From: Salarchaeum japonicum
Lineage (GTDB): Archaea > Halobacteriota > Halobacteria > Halobacteriales > Halobacteriaceae
DNA: 64,000 nt
Assembly (NCBI RefSeq): GCF_020614395.1
Contig: NZ_CP085324.1
Location: 2,113,564 to 2,177,563, forward strand
Direction: 5' to 3'
In this document: piece by piece, positions 57,032 through 64,000 of the stretch
Layout: every line of letters begins with the position of its first letter
Numbering within the stretch: the first letter of the stretch is position 1
Position numbers and translations under genes: made by a program
The notes under the pieces: model-generated
Told to the model about the DNA's origin: nothing
The model's input: the letters and a program-made list of their open reading frames with translations, nothing else
Database searches by the model: none

Positions 57032-58753
57032 CTATTCGAGTGCGTCCCGCCGCAGTTCGAATCCGGCGACCGGGACTTCCAGGTCGTGTTCGACGAGGAC
57101 TTCGGGGTGGAGTTCGCCGATAACGCCCACGTGTTCGCCGTCGATTTCGATGGCGGCGGTGCGGCCGTCGATGAACGACGGGTGGGTGGTGGGCGGGGTT
57201 TCGAGGGTGGCGTCGAACGCCCGGCAGAGCGACTGGAGCCGTGATTTCGCGTCCTCGTAGGAGGCGTCGTGGCGCGCGACGACGGCGGCGACCGTGTCGC
57301 GTTCGGCGACGCCCGTGTTCTCCGCGTCGTCGAGTTCGGCGGCGAACCCGACCTCGCCGAGGTTTTGGGGGTACGCGCGGTGCGTGTTGTTTTCGAGAAC
57401 CATCAGGAGGCTGGGGAGCGCCCAGGTGCGCAGAATCTCGTAGTCCTCGCTGTAGGGTTCTGCGATGGTCGCCGCGCGGCCGCCGCCGACGGCGTCGGTG
57501 TCGGGCGCGAGGTTCATTCGGTCGTAGTTCTCGTCCTCGGCAATCATGTGGAAGTTCAGGAGGCCCTCGAACCCGAGGCCGGCGAGCGTGTTCCGGACGG
57601 CGCGCGCGTGCCGGGAGTCGCTCGTGCGACCGCCGACGGTGCCGACTTCGGGATACCGGGGGACGAGTTCGTTGAAGCCGTGCGCGCGCCCCACGTCGTC
57701 CACGATGTCGACGGCGTGCAACACGTCCACGCGGTACGGCGGGACTTCGACGTCGTAGTCCACACCGTCGCCCCAGACTTCGGTTTCGACGCCCAATCCG
57801 GCGCGCTCCATGTAGTCCACGACCTCGTCCTCGGTGAGGTCGACGCCGAGCAGGGTCTCGATGCGGTCGTGCGTGACGTGTTTCTCCGTCGTCTCGAAGT
57901 CGGGGCGGACGAGCGTGCGGTCGGGGTACTCCACGTCCACGGACTCGATCTGGCCGCCGCGGGCGGAGAGCGCGTAGCAGAGGATGACGCACATCTTGTC
58001 GATAGTCCACTGGTCGGTGCCCGTGAGTTCGATGAGGAGGTCGCGGGAGTCCGTGGTGACTTCGGTGCGGCGGCCGTTGATGACGGGCGGGAAGCTGAAC
58101 AGCCCGAGGTCGTCGTAGATGGCCGGATACGTGTCGTGGCCCTCCACGAGGTCGGCGTACGTCTCGCCCGTGGGGTGGTCGGTGAGCACCTCGTCGGGCG
58201 TGAGTTCGCGGTCGGAGTCGAGCGCGACGAACATGTCGCCGTCGGGGCTGACGCCGCGGTACTCGATGGAGTTGGAGTCCTCTGCGGCGTCCGGCCCCAG
58301 CGAGCCGCCCTTCAGCATCGTGAGGTCGTGGATGCCGATAGCGCCCTTCGCGCGCTTGCGCCCCATCGTCGCGTGCAGTTTCTCCTGGAGCTGGATGAGG
58401 GAGTCGAGCGCGTCCTCGGTGAGGTTCACGTCCCGGACGATTGCGCCGGTGACGTACGGCCGGTAGTCGGGGACGGACTCGGCCACTTCGATAGTCCACT
58501 CGGGGTCGTTCGCGTCCGGCACGAAGATGCCGCGGGTGTCGCCGTACTGGTAGCGAAGCGAGCGCGCGACGCCCTCGACGCTCAATCGGTCGAGGCGGTC
58601 GGGCGCGAACTCCAGTTGGAACGCGCCGTCGTCGGTTTCGCCCTCGAATTCGAGGCCGAGCGCGAACAGGTCGTCCTTCAGTTCGTCGTCCGACTTCTCG
58701 TCGTGGCCCGTGAGCGTGCGGAGTTCGTCGGGGTCGATTTCGACGACGACCAT
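57032..58753 (-). CDS. pheT: Phenylalanyl-tRNA synthetase beta subunit
   Basis: 573 residues, archaeal-type short beta. B3/B4 region (DALDSLIQLQEKLHATMGRKRAKGAIGIHDL), B5 (VTHDRIETLLGVDLTEDEVVDYMERAGLGVE), then the catalytic-like domain with DIVDDVGRAHGFNELVPRYPEVGTVGG. No N-terminal tRNA-binding EMAP domain, as usual for archaea. Its ATG and the pheS stop share position 58753. Confidence 0.95.
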   Translation of the reverse strand: MVVVEIDPDELRTLTGHDEKSDDELKDDLFALGLEFEGETDDGAFQLEFAPDRLDRLSVEGVARSLRYQYGDTRGIFVPDANDPEWTIEVAESVPDYRPYVTGAIVRDVNLTEDALDSLIQLQEKLHATMGRKRAKGAIGIHDLTMLKGGSLGPDAAEDSNSIEYRGVSPDGDMFVALDSDRELTPDEVLTDHPTGETYADLVEGHDTYPAIYDDLGLFSFPPVINGRRTEVTTDSRDLLIELTGTDQWTIDKMCVILCYALSARGGQIESVDVEYPDRTLVRPDFETTEKHVTHDRIETLLGVDLTEDEVVDYMERAGLGVETEVWGDGVDYDVEVPPYRVDVLHAVDIVDDVGRAHGFNELVPRYPEVGTVGGRTSDSRHARAVRNTLAGLGFEGLLNFHMIAEDENYDRMNLAPDTDAVGGGRAATIAEPYSEDYEILRTWALPSLLMVLENNTHRAYPQNLGEVGFAAELDDAENTGVAERDTVAAVVARHDASYEDAKSRLQSLCRAFDATLETPPTTHPSFIDGRTAAIEIDGEHVGVIGELHPEVLVEHDLEVPVAGFELRRDALE

Positions 58754-60261
58754 CAGTACATCACCTCCTCATTGCGGAGGTAGTCGAGGTCGACGAGCGT
58801 GCCGTGCACGTCCCGAATGTCCTCCGCGCCGGTGACGAGCATCATCAGGCGTTCGAGCGCGAGCCCCCACGCCATCACGTCGCAGTCCACGCCGAGCGGT
58901 TCCAGCACCTCGGGCCGGAAGATGCCGGAGTTCCCGATTTCGATGATTTCGCCCGTCCGCGGGTGGCGGCCGAACAGTTCGAACGACGGCTCCGTGTATG
59001 GGTTGTAGTGGGGTTTGAACGTCACGTCCTCAATGCCGAACTGGCTGTAGAACTCCGTGAAGGTCCCCATCAAGTCCCTGACGCTGAGGTCGTCCGCCAT
59101 CACCCAGCCCTCGATCTGGAAGAATTCGAGGAGGTGCGTGGCGTCGAGCGTGTCGTTCCGGTACACTTTCTCGACGCTGAAGTACCGCTGCGGCGGTTCG
59201 AGGTCGCCCTCGGCCTCCCCGGAGAGGTAGCGCATCGAGAGCGACGTGGTGTGGCCGCGGAGGTCGAGGCCGCGCGCCATCTCCTCCGTCCACGGGCTGT
59301 GATAGCCCTCGCCGTCCTCGCCGACGCCGTTCCGGTGCGCGTCCTCGACCCGGGAGACGAGGTCGTCGGGGAGGTCGCGGATTTCGCTCGGCTGGGAGAG
59401 CGCGAACTGGTCCCAGTGGGTGCGCGCGGGGTGGTCTTGAGGCATGAACAACGCGTCGTTGATCCAGAACTCCGCGTCCACGTGCGGGCCCGCCATCTCC
59501 TGGAATCCCATACCGGTGAGGACGTCCTTGACGGTCTCCGCCATCTCGCGGAGCGGGTGGGTGCGGCCGGCGTTCACGTCCTCCGCGTCGGCTTCCACGT
59601 CGTACGACCGGAAGTCGGCGTCCCGCCACTCGCCGGAGGAGAGCACGTCGGGCGTGAGCTGTCCGAGGCCGCCCTCGGTTTCGACGCCCTCCATGAGCGC
59701 GGTGACGCCCGCGTCGGTGAGTTGGACGGTTCGGACGGTGCGTTCGGTGCGCGCGACGAGGTCGCGGCGCACGAGCGCGTCCACGACGGACTCGTCGGTG
59801 ACGGGTTCGCCGTCGGCGAGGCTCGCGAGCGCCGCGGCCTCCGCGTCGCCGTCCGGGTCGGCGTCGGGGTTCGCAGCGACGCTCCCGGCGTCGATGGTGC
59901 CGTAGCCCTTCCGCGCGAGGTTCGACAGCGCGATGTCCACCTGCGGGCCGTCCAGTCCGGCGCGCCCGAGGAGCTCCCCGAGCGACACGGGGTCGTCGGT
60001 CGCGCCCGCCTCGACGGCCGCGCGGTAGAGCCGGACTTCGGGCAGGCCGTCGTCGAGGTACTCGCGGGCTTCCTCGGTGAGTTCGAGGTCTTCCTCCACC
60101 GTCTCGGTGACGGAGAGCAAGCCCTCGTCTTCGAGTTCGAACGCCGCGCCCGTCACCGTCTCCGGCGGCAGGTCGGCCTCCGCGGCGATGTCGTCGATTC
60201 GTCTGGGTTCGTCCGCGCTCGCGGTTTCGAGCACCGCGAGCTGGTGTCGTGGTAGTTGCAT
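58753..60261 (-). CDS. pheS: Phenylalanyl-tRNA synthetase alpha subunit
   Basis: 502 residues from the ATG at 60261. An N-terminal winged-helix repeat region (about residues 1-180) precedes the class II catalytic core: HPLREMAETVKDVLTGMGFQEM, FSVEKVYRNDTLDATHLLEFFQIEGWV (motif 2), PSFELFGRHP and GLALERLMML (motif 3). Partner of pheT. An 88-nt interval to a Phe-rich leader ORF lies upstream. Confidence 0.96.
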   Translation of the reverse strand: MQLPRHQLAVLETASADEPRRIDDIAAEADLPPETVTGAAFELEDEGLLSVTETVEEDLELTEEAREYLDDGLPEVRLYRAAVEAGATDDPVSLGELLGRAGLDGPQVDIALSNLARKGYGTIDAGSVAANPDADPDGDAEAAALASLADGEPVTDESVVDALVRRDLVARTERTVRTVQLTDAGVTALMEGVETEGGLGQLTPDVLSSGEWRDADFRSYDVEADAEDVNAGRTHPLREMAETVKDVLTGMGFQEMAGPHVDAEFWINDALFMPQDHPARTHWDQFALSQPSEIRDLPDDLVSRVEDAHRNGVGEDGEGYHSPWTEEMARGLDLRGHTTSLSMRYLSGEAEGDLEPPQRYFSVEKVYRNDTLDATHLLEFFQIEGWVMADDLSVRDLMGTFTEFYSQFGIEDVTFKPHYNPYTEPSFELFGRHPRTGEIIEIGNSGIFRPEVLEPLGVDCDVMAWGLALERLMMLVTGAEDIRDVHGTLVDLDYLRNEEVMY

Positions 60262-60283
60262 TGTGCGTGTGCGCGTAGAGTAT

Positions 60284-60338
60284 TCGGAAAGCGATTCCGA
60301 TGCCCGCACGAGCGGTTTCAGCGCCGACCGGCCGGCGC
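60284..60338 (-). promoter_or_regulatory. Hairpins between the Phe leader ORF and pheS
   Basis: On the minus strand, after the leader: GCGCCG-GCCGGT-CGGCGC (60338-60321), then GAAACCG (60319-60313), then TCGGAA-TCGCT-TTCCGA (60300-60284). GAAACCG is a perfect complement of CGGTTTC within the leader's Phe-Gly-Phe codons (60371-60365). Two alternative folds, set by ribosome position, are therefore possible. Confidence 0.5.
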
Positions 60339-60349
60339 GTCCACCCTCG

Positions 60350-60427
60350 TTACGGGTCGAAAAAGAAACCGAACCCCGGGCCGTCGGCTTCGCGAACGAT
60401 GCGGCGCGCGTGGGATTCGGACGCCAT
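60350..60427 (-). CDS. Putative Phe leader peptide of pheS-pheT
   Basis: A 25-residue ORF ending GFGFFFDP and TAA, 88 nt before the pheS start. Four of the last seven residues are Phe (codons TTC, TTC, TTT, TTC). TTT looks uncommon in this GC-rich window. A TATA-like GTTTTTGC lies about 28 nt before the ATG (60451-60458), fitting a leaderless transcript that begins at this ORF. The architecture parallels the bacterial PheM leader of pheST (a short Phe-rich ORF before pheST). It may report Phe-tRNA shortage by ribosome stalling, with opposing RNA folds downstream. No experimental support known to me. Confidence 0.7.
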   Translation of the reverse strand: MASESHARRIVREADGPGFGFFFDP

Positions 60428-60465
60428 ACCCACACGGTCAGGGGGCGTCGGCAAAAACGTGTCGT

Positions 60466-62019
60466 CTACGCCCGCGTGGACGTGAGCTGGATGTCCGCGT
60501 CCGCCAGGAGGTCTTCGACTTCCGCGCGCTTCTCCTGGTGGTCGGCGAGGAACTCCTCCATCAACCGGGCGGCCTGCTCCTTGCAGTCCCCACAGAGCCG
60601 CTCGCCCTCGCGGCACTCCTCGTAGACGCGTTCGGCGAACTCGTCGTCGTCCGCGGCGAGGAGGTACGCGTACAGTTCGTAGACCGGGCAGTCGTCGGGC
60701 CGTCCGCCCTTCTCGCGCTGTTCCTCCGCGCTCTGCCGTCCGCCCGTCGTCGCGGACTTGACCTTGTCGTAGCCAGTCTCGGGGTCGTCGAGGAGGCTGA
60801 TGTGGCTCGCGGGAATCGAGGAGCTCATCTTCCCGCCCGTGAGCCCCGTCATGAACCGGTGATAGACCGACGAAGGCGGGACGAACCCGTAGCCGCCGTG
60901 TTCGACCTCCACGTCCTGCGCGAGGTCGCGGGCCTCGGCCTCGGTGAGGTCGAACGCGTCCACGTGCCCCTCGAACACGCGTTTCTCGCCCTCGACGGCG
61001 TCGATGAGCGCGTCGAACGCATCCGGCGTGGCGTTCCGGTCGAAGAAGCGGGTGCGGGGGCGGAGCGGTTCCATCCCGGCGTTCTCCAGTTTCTCCACTG
61101 TGGCCGAGAGCGTCGCCTCGTCCACGCCCTCGGGGAACGCGTCCGCGCCCTGTTCGGCGAGCCACTCCGCGGCCTCCGTACACCGCGGCGTCTCGGCGTC
61201 CTCGGCGTACTCGTCGCGGGCGTCGTAGGCGCGGGCGACGAGCGAGCGTTCGGCGTCGGTGAGTTCGAAGCTCGCGTACGCCTCGGTGACCTTGAAGTAG
61301 CGGGCGCGGGAGGCGAGGTCGCGCGCCAGCCGGATGTGCGGGTCTTGGTCGGGGCCGACGGGAATCACGGTCGGCTTCGGTTCCTCCAACTGGGGGTAGA
61401 GGATGTCCGCCATCTGCGTGACGACGGACTGCATGTGCGAGACGTCCGTCTCGCCGCCGAACCCGTAGATTGCTTCGAGCTCGCTGAAGTTCGCTTCCGC
61501 GCCGAGTTCGAACGCCAAGTCCTGGAGTTCGCGGTTCTCGGACTGCCGGTAGAGCGTCCCCTCCTCGGGGTCGAACCCGAGCGCGAGCAGGCTCAGGAGG
61601 TAGTTCCGCGAGTGTTCGTCTATCTCCTCCCAGGTAAGGCCGCGCGCGGCGTGCGCTTCCAGGTCGGCGATGAGCGCGTACGCGTCCCCGCCCTGCTGTT
61701 GGTGCCAGATTATCTCGTCGAACACGAGCTTGTGTCCGATGTGGGGGTCGCCGGTCGGCATGAACCCGGAGAGCGCCGCGAACGGTTCGTCCGCGCGCAT
61801 CGCGTCGAGGACGCGGCGGTAATCCCGGTGGCCGAAGATGATGGCGCGCCGCATCAGGTAGTGGGGGTTCGGCACCTCGTCGAGGAGGTCGTCGAACGCC
61901 TCGATGCCGAACTCGCCGAACAGTTTCTCGTAGTCGGAGACGGTCGACGACCCCCAGGGGTCGAGGGTCACGTCGTCCGCGCCGGCCGTGCCGTCGTCGC
62001 GTGGTGTGTCGTCAGTCAT
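60466..62019 (-). CDS. trpS: Tryptophanyl-tRNA synthetase
   Basis: 517 residues from the ATG at 62019. Class I synthetase with FMPTGDPHIGHKL (HIGH) and TGGKMSSS (KMSKS type). VPVGPDQDPHIRLARDLASR and the long C-terminal helical part are as in archaeal TrpRS. It overlaps endA by 4 bases (ATGA), so the two are co-translated. Unlike pheS and valS it has no leader ORF of its own. Confidence 0.95.
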   Translation of the reverse strand: MTDDTPRDDGTAGADDVTLDPWGSSTVSDYEKLFGEFGIEAFDDLLDEVPNPHYLMRRAIIFGHRDYRRVLDAMRADEPFAALSGFMPTGDPHIGHKLVFDEIIWHQQQGGDAYALIADLEAHAARGLTWEEIDEHSRNYLLSLLALGFDPEEGTLYRQSENRELQDLAFELGAEANFSELEAIYGFGGETDVSHMQSVVTQMADILYPQLEEPKPTVIPVGPDQDPHIRLARDLASRARYFKVTEAYASFELTDAERSLVARAYDARDEYAEDAETPRCTEAAEWLAEQGADAFPEGVDEATLSATVEKLENAGMEPLRPRTRFFDRNATPDAFDALIDAVEGEKRVFEGHVDAFDLTEAEARDLAQDVEVEHGGYGFVPPSSVYHRFMTGLTGGKMSSSIPASHISLLDDPETGYDKVKSATTGGRQSAEEQREKGGRPDDCPVYELYAYLLAADDDEFAERVYEECREGERLCGDCKEQAARLMEEFLADHQEKRAEVEDLLADADIQLTSTRA

Positions 62020-63047
62020 GGAGTGAGTCGAGAGACCGCGAGCCAGTCGGGTGAATCCTGTGCGTCCAGCGCAAAAACCATTCGCTTCCGCACGCCGTGC
62101 GCGAGCCGAACGTCGAGCGCCACGTCCCGCGGGGAGAACGTGTGGTCGGCGGGGAGCGCCCGCACGAGCCACGGCGAGTGCCCGAGGTTGTCGGCGTCCT
62201 CGATGTCGTGGTACACCCGGAAGTCCGCGCCGAACTTGAACCCGGTCTTGGGCGTGTAGCCGGCGTCGCGGAGCGCGCGGTACGCGCGGAGCCGCCGGTC
62301 GAACCGGTCGCCCTCGGCGTCCCGGCCGTGCGCGACGACGGCTTCGACGCCGCCCTCGACGGACAGCGCGCCGACCGCGGCGAGGTGCGCGGCCTCCACG
62401 AGCGACAGCTGGAGGGGCGCGTGCTCGGCGGCGCGCCCGGTGAGCGGCTGGCCGTAGAAGAACGCGTGGTGGAGGCGTTCGGGCGGCTCCCAGACGACGA
62501 CGCGGTCGTCCAGCAGGACGCCGTCCGCAGTGGGCGGCGTCTCCGGCGCGTCGTCGGGGAGCGCGAGGCGTTCGGTCTCGAAGTACGTGATGTCGCTCTC
62601 CTCGTCCACGACGGCGAGCGTCACGTCCCCGAGCGCGCCCGCGGCCACGTCGGCGCGTTCGGAGACGGTGCGAATCCGGTACGCCTCGGTGTCGTCCCAC
62701 GGCCCGTCCCCGCGCGGATAGACGACGAAGTCGATTCCCTCGGAGTCCGCGACCCAGCCGTCGCGGGCGGGCGAGAGGTAGAACCCGCGGTCGCGGAGGT
62801 CGGCGTACACGACGAACCGCGCGCCGAACCCCGGGCCCTGGCGGGCGAGGTAGTCCGCGAACCCGCAGTCGCGTCCCTCGACTTCGACGGCGTCGAGGTC
62901 GCCGCGGAAGAGGAGGTGGGCGGCCTCGACGGGCGCGAGCACCACGTCGTCGCCCTCCCGCGGCCGGCCGTACCCCCGGGAGTCGTAGAAGCGCTGGCGG
63001 GCGTCCCCTCCCACGTGAACGAGCCCATCGCGCGCGTGTCCCTTCAT
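62016..63047 (-). CDS. endA: tRNA-splicing endonuclease EndA (haloarchaeal long form)
   Basis: 343 residues from the ATG at 63047. Two tandem EndA repeats; haloarchaeal enzymes are dimers of such fused subunits. In the C-terminal repeat FRVYHDIEDADNLGHSPWLVRALP gives the catalytic Tyr and His, with Lys nearby in KRMVF. The N-terminal repeat lacks these and is structural. Cuts bulge-helix-bulge sites in pre-tRNA and pre-rRNA. Confidence 0.9.
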   Translation of the reverse strand: MKGHARDGLVHVGGDARQRFYDSRGYGRPREGDDVVLAPVEAAHLLFRGDLDAVEVEGRDCGFADYLARQGPGFGARFVVYADLRDRGFYLSPARDGWVADSEGIDFVVYPRGDGPWDDTEAYRIRTVSERADVAAGALGDVTLAVVDEESDITYFETERLALPDDAPETPPTADGVLLDDRVVVWEPPERLHHAFFYGQPLTGRAAEHAPLQLSLVEAAHLAAVGALSVEGGVEAVVAHGRDAEGDRFDRRLRAYRALRDAGYTPKTGFKFGADFRVYHDIEDADNLGHSPWLVRALPADHTFSPRDVALDVRLAHGVRKRMVFALDAQDSPDWLAVSRLTP

Positions 63048-63072
63048 ACCCGCTGGGAGTCCGGCGAGCGCC

Positions 63073-63795
63073 CTATTGGTTGCGGTCGCAGGTCGCGTCC
63101 AGACACCGCCGGCCGCTCGGCGTGTCGAACGCGGGGAGCCCGCAGTCGCAGGTGCCGTCCACGACGCCCGAGGGAATCCGGTAGACTGCGTCGCAGTCGT
63201 CACAGACGGCGTCGAGCGCGCGCCGCCGCTCGATACCGAGGATGCTCCCACACCGGCACGACCACTCGGCGTCGAACGCGTCGATGACGGCGTCGTCGAG
63301 CGATTCGCAGGTGCGGTCGAGACAGCACTCGAAGGTGTCGCCGCGGTCGGCGCGGAACGTGGGGAGGCCGCAGTCCTCGCAGGTGTTCTCGGTGAGCGTC
63401 GCGTCCCGAGGGAGCGCGTAGGCGGTGCGACAGCCGAGACAGGTGACGCGCGCGCCGTCCCGCACCAGCACCGAGTCGCAGTCGGGACACCGACCGACGG
63501 TCGGGCCGGCGGGCGTGACGGGGTAGTGCGCGCTCCCGTAGTCGGCGTGGGAATCGACGCGGAGGCGTTCGTCGTTCTTGGTCGCGACGAGCGCGAACCC
63601 GGACGTGTCGCGCTCGAACTGCACGGAGTTCGGGCGGGTGAGCCAGGCCGCGGGCTGGTAGCCCGAGTCGTCGTGGACGAGGACGGTGTTGTCGGGTTTC
63701 ACGAGCACGACGACTTCGCCGCGCTGTGTCGTTGTGCGGCCGTTGTCGTAGGTGACGGTGCAGTCGCCGGCGAGGACGCGGGTGGAGTCCTGCAT
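63073..63795 (-). CDS. NucS-like N-terminal domain fused to zinc ribbons
   Basis: 240 residues. First 90 residues (VLAGDCTVTYDNGRTTTQRGEVVVLVKPDNTVLVHDDSGYQPAAWLTRP) resemble the N-terminal DNA-binding domain of NucS/DUF91 nucleases. The nuclease half is replaced by Cys pairs typical of topoisomerase zinc ribbons (CPDCDS..CLGC, CEDCGLPTF..CCLDRTC, CRCGS..CDDCD, CDCGLPAF..CLDATC). Likely binds DNA without cutting. Confidence 0.65.
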   Translation of the reverse strand: MQDSTRVLAGDCTVTYDNGRTTTQRGEVVVLVKPDNTVLVHDDSGYQPAAWLTRPNSVQFERDTSGFALVATKNDERLRVDSHADYGSAHYPVTPAGPTVGRCPDCDSVLVRDGARVTCLGCRTAYALPRDATLTENTCEDCGLPTFRADRGDTFECCLDRTCESLDDAVIDAFDAEWSCRCGSILGIERRRALDAVCDDCDAVYRIPSGVVDGTCDCGLPAFDTPSGRRCLDATCDRNQ

Positions 63796-63834
63796 ACCGC
63801 GGGGTGGCCGCGGCTTCGTACGTGAACTCTCGGC

Positions 63835-64000
63835 CTACTCGACGCGCACCGTCCGCGTCTCGGAGACCGGGCGGAGCGGGAGGTCGGGGAAGACGACCTC
63901 GACCTCGTAGGTGAGTTCGTCCGCGCTCGCGCCGAACACGCCCACGGGAACCTGGAGGGAGTCCGCGAGGAAGGCGGTCTTCTCCGTCATCTCGGTGTCG
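63835..64000 (-). CDS. 3' end of an unidentified gene
   Basis: Partial: the last 55 residues to stop. Its tail reads TEKTAFLADSLQVPVGVFGASADELTYEVEVVFPDLPLRP and ends RTVRVE. The gene extends past the window edge, so no family is assigned. Confidence 0.5.
   Translation of the reverse strand, partial: DTEMTEKTAFLADSLQVPVGVFGASADELTYEVEVVFPDLPLRPVSETRTVRVE

Noticed and set aside
61981-63100. A Trp-rich leader for trpS
   Set aside because: trpS is coupled directly to endA and neither gene has an upstream short ORF with Trp codons, so the leader pattern is not claimed for this unit.

Overview
The window is a chromosomal segment of a haloarchaeon (class Halobacteria). The evidence is GC-rich, strongly acidic proteins, an archaeal-type RNase P RNA, a 16S-tRNA-Ala-23S-5S-tRNA-Cys rRNA operon, a halocyanin, the chromosomal protein MC1, an archaeal pheS/pheT pair and a haloarchaeal EndA. 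Genus cannot be fixed by eye.

Layout. (1) About 267-11316: a pleolipovirus-like provirus inserted in the 3' end of tRNA-Arg(CCG). It has a SNJ2-type tyrosine integrase, two small winged-helix proteins, a nuclease-like protein, and an opposite-strand module running Rep - small protein - VP3-like membrane protein - large spike - two membrane proteins - VP8-like ATPase. Several partial copies of the tRNA 3' end at the left edge look like scars of repeated integration. (2) 11.4-20.4 kb: CHY zinc finger protein, MATE exporter, DJ-1/PfpI protein, 6-phosphogluconate dehydrogenase, an ABC exporter, and an iron-type ABC importer (binding protein, permease, ATPase) with two palindromic iron boxes. (3) 20.4-25.5 kb: valS with a short Val-containing leader ORF, an M29 aminopeptidase, and RNase P RNA. 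(4) 25.6-44 kb: mixed housekeeping genes: AMMECR1, NAD salvage enzymes flanking two paralogous surface lipoproteins, a lipoate-ligase-like protein, pyrC, three universal stress proteins, DHH phosphoesterase, ribosomal protein S6e, a beta-CASP nuclease and a ParB-like protein. (5) 44.0-44.4 kb: tRNA-Lys followed by two extra copies of its 3' end. (6) 44.7-48.8 kb: a cytochrome b/Rieske operon with small membrane partners, including a 57-residue gene hidden behind cytochrome b, next to a divergent halocyanin. (7) 48.9-55.0 kb: the rRNA operon on the minus strand with four tandem promoter modules and processing stems. (8) 55.2-64 kb: MC1, an AbrB-like protein and pyrD, then pheS-pheT with a Phe-rich leader ORF, trpS-endA and a zinc-ribbon protein.

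The observation I rate highest is that two aminoacyl-tRNA synthetase units here are preceded by tiny ORFs enriched in the cognate amino acid. These are a 25-residue ORF ending in GFGFFFDP before pheS, and MRVALSVVRG, with two adjacent GTA codons, before valS. Each has a TATA-like element about 28 nt upstream of its ATG, as for a leaderless transcript. In each, the cognate codons can pair with a downstream segment. This suggests a leader-peptide (attenuation-like) control of archaeal aminoacyl-tRNA synthetases, similar in logic to the bacterial pheM-pheST leader. It is an inference from sequence alone.
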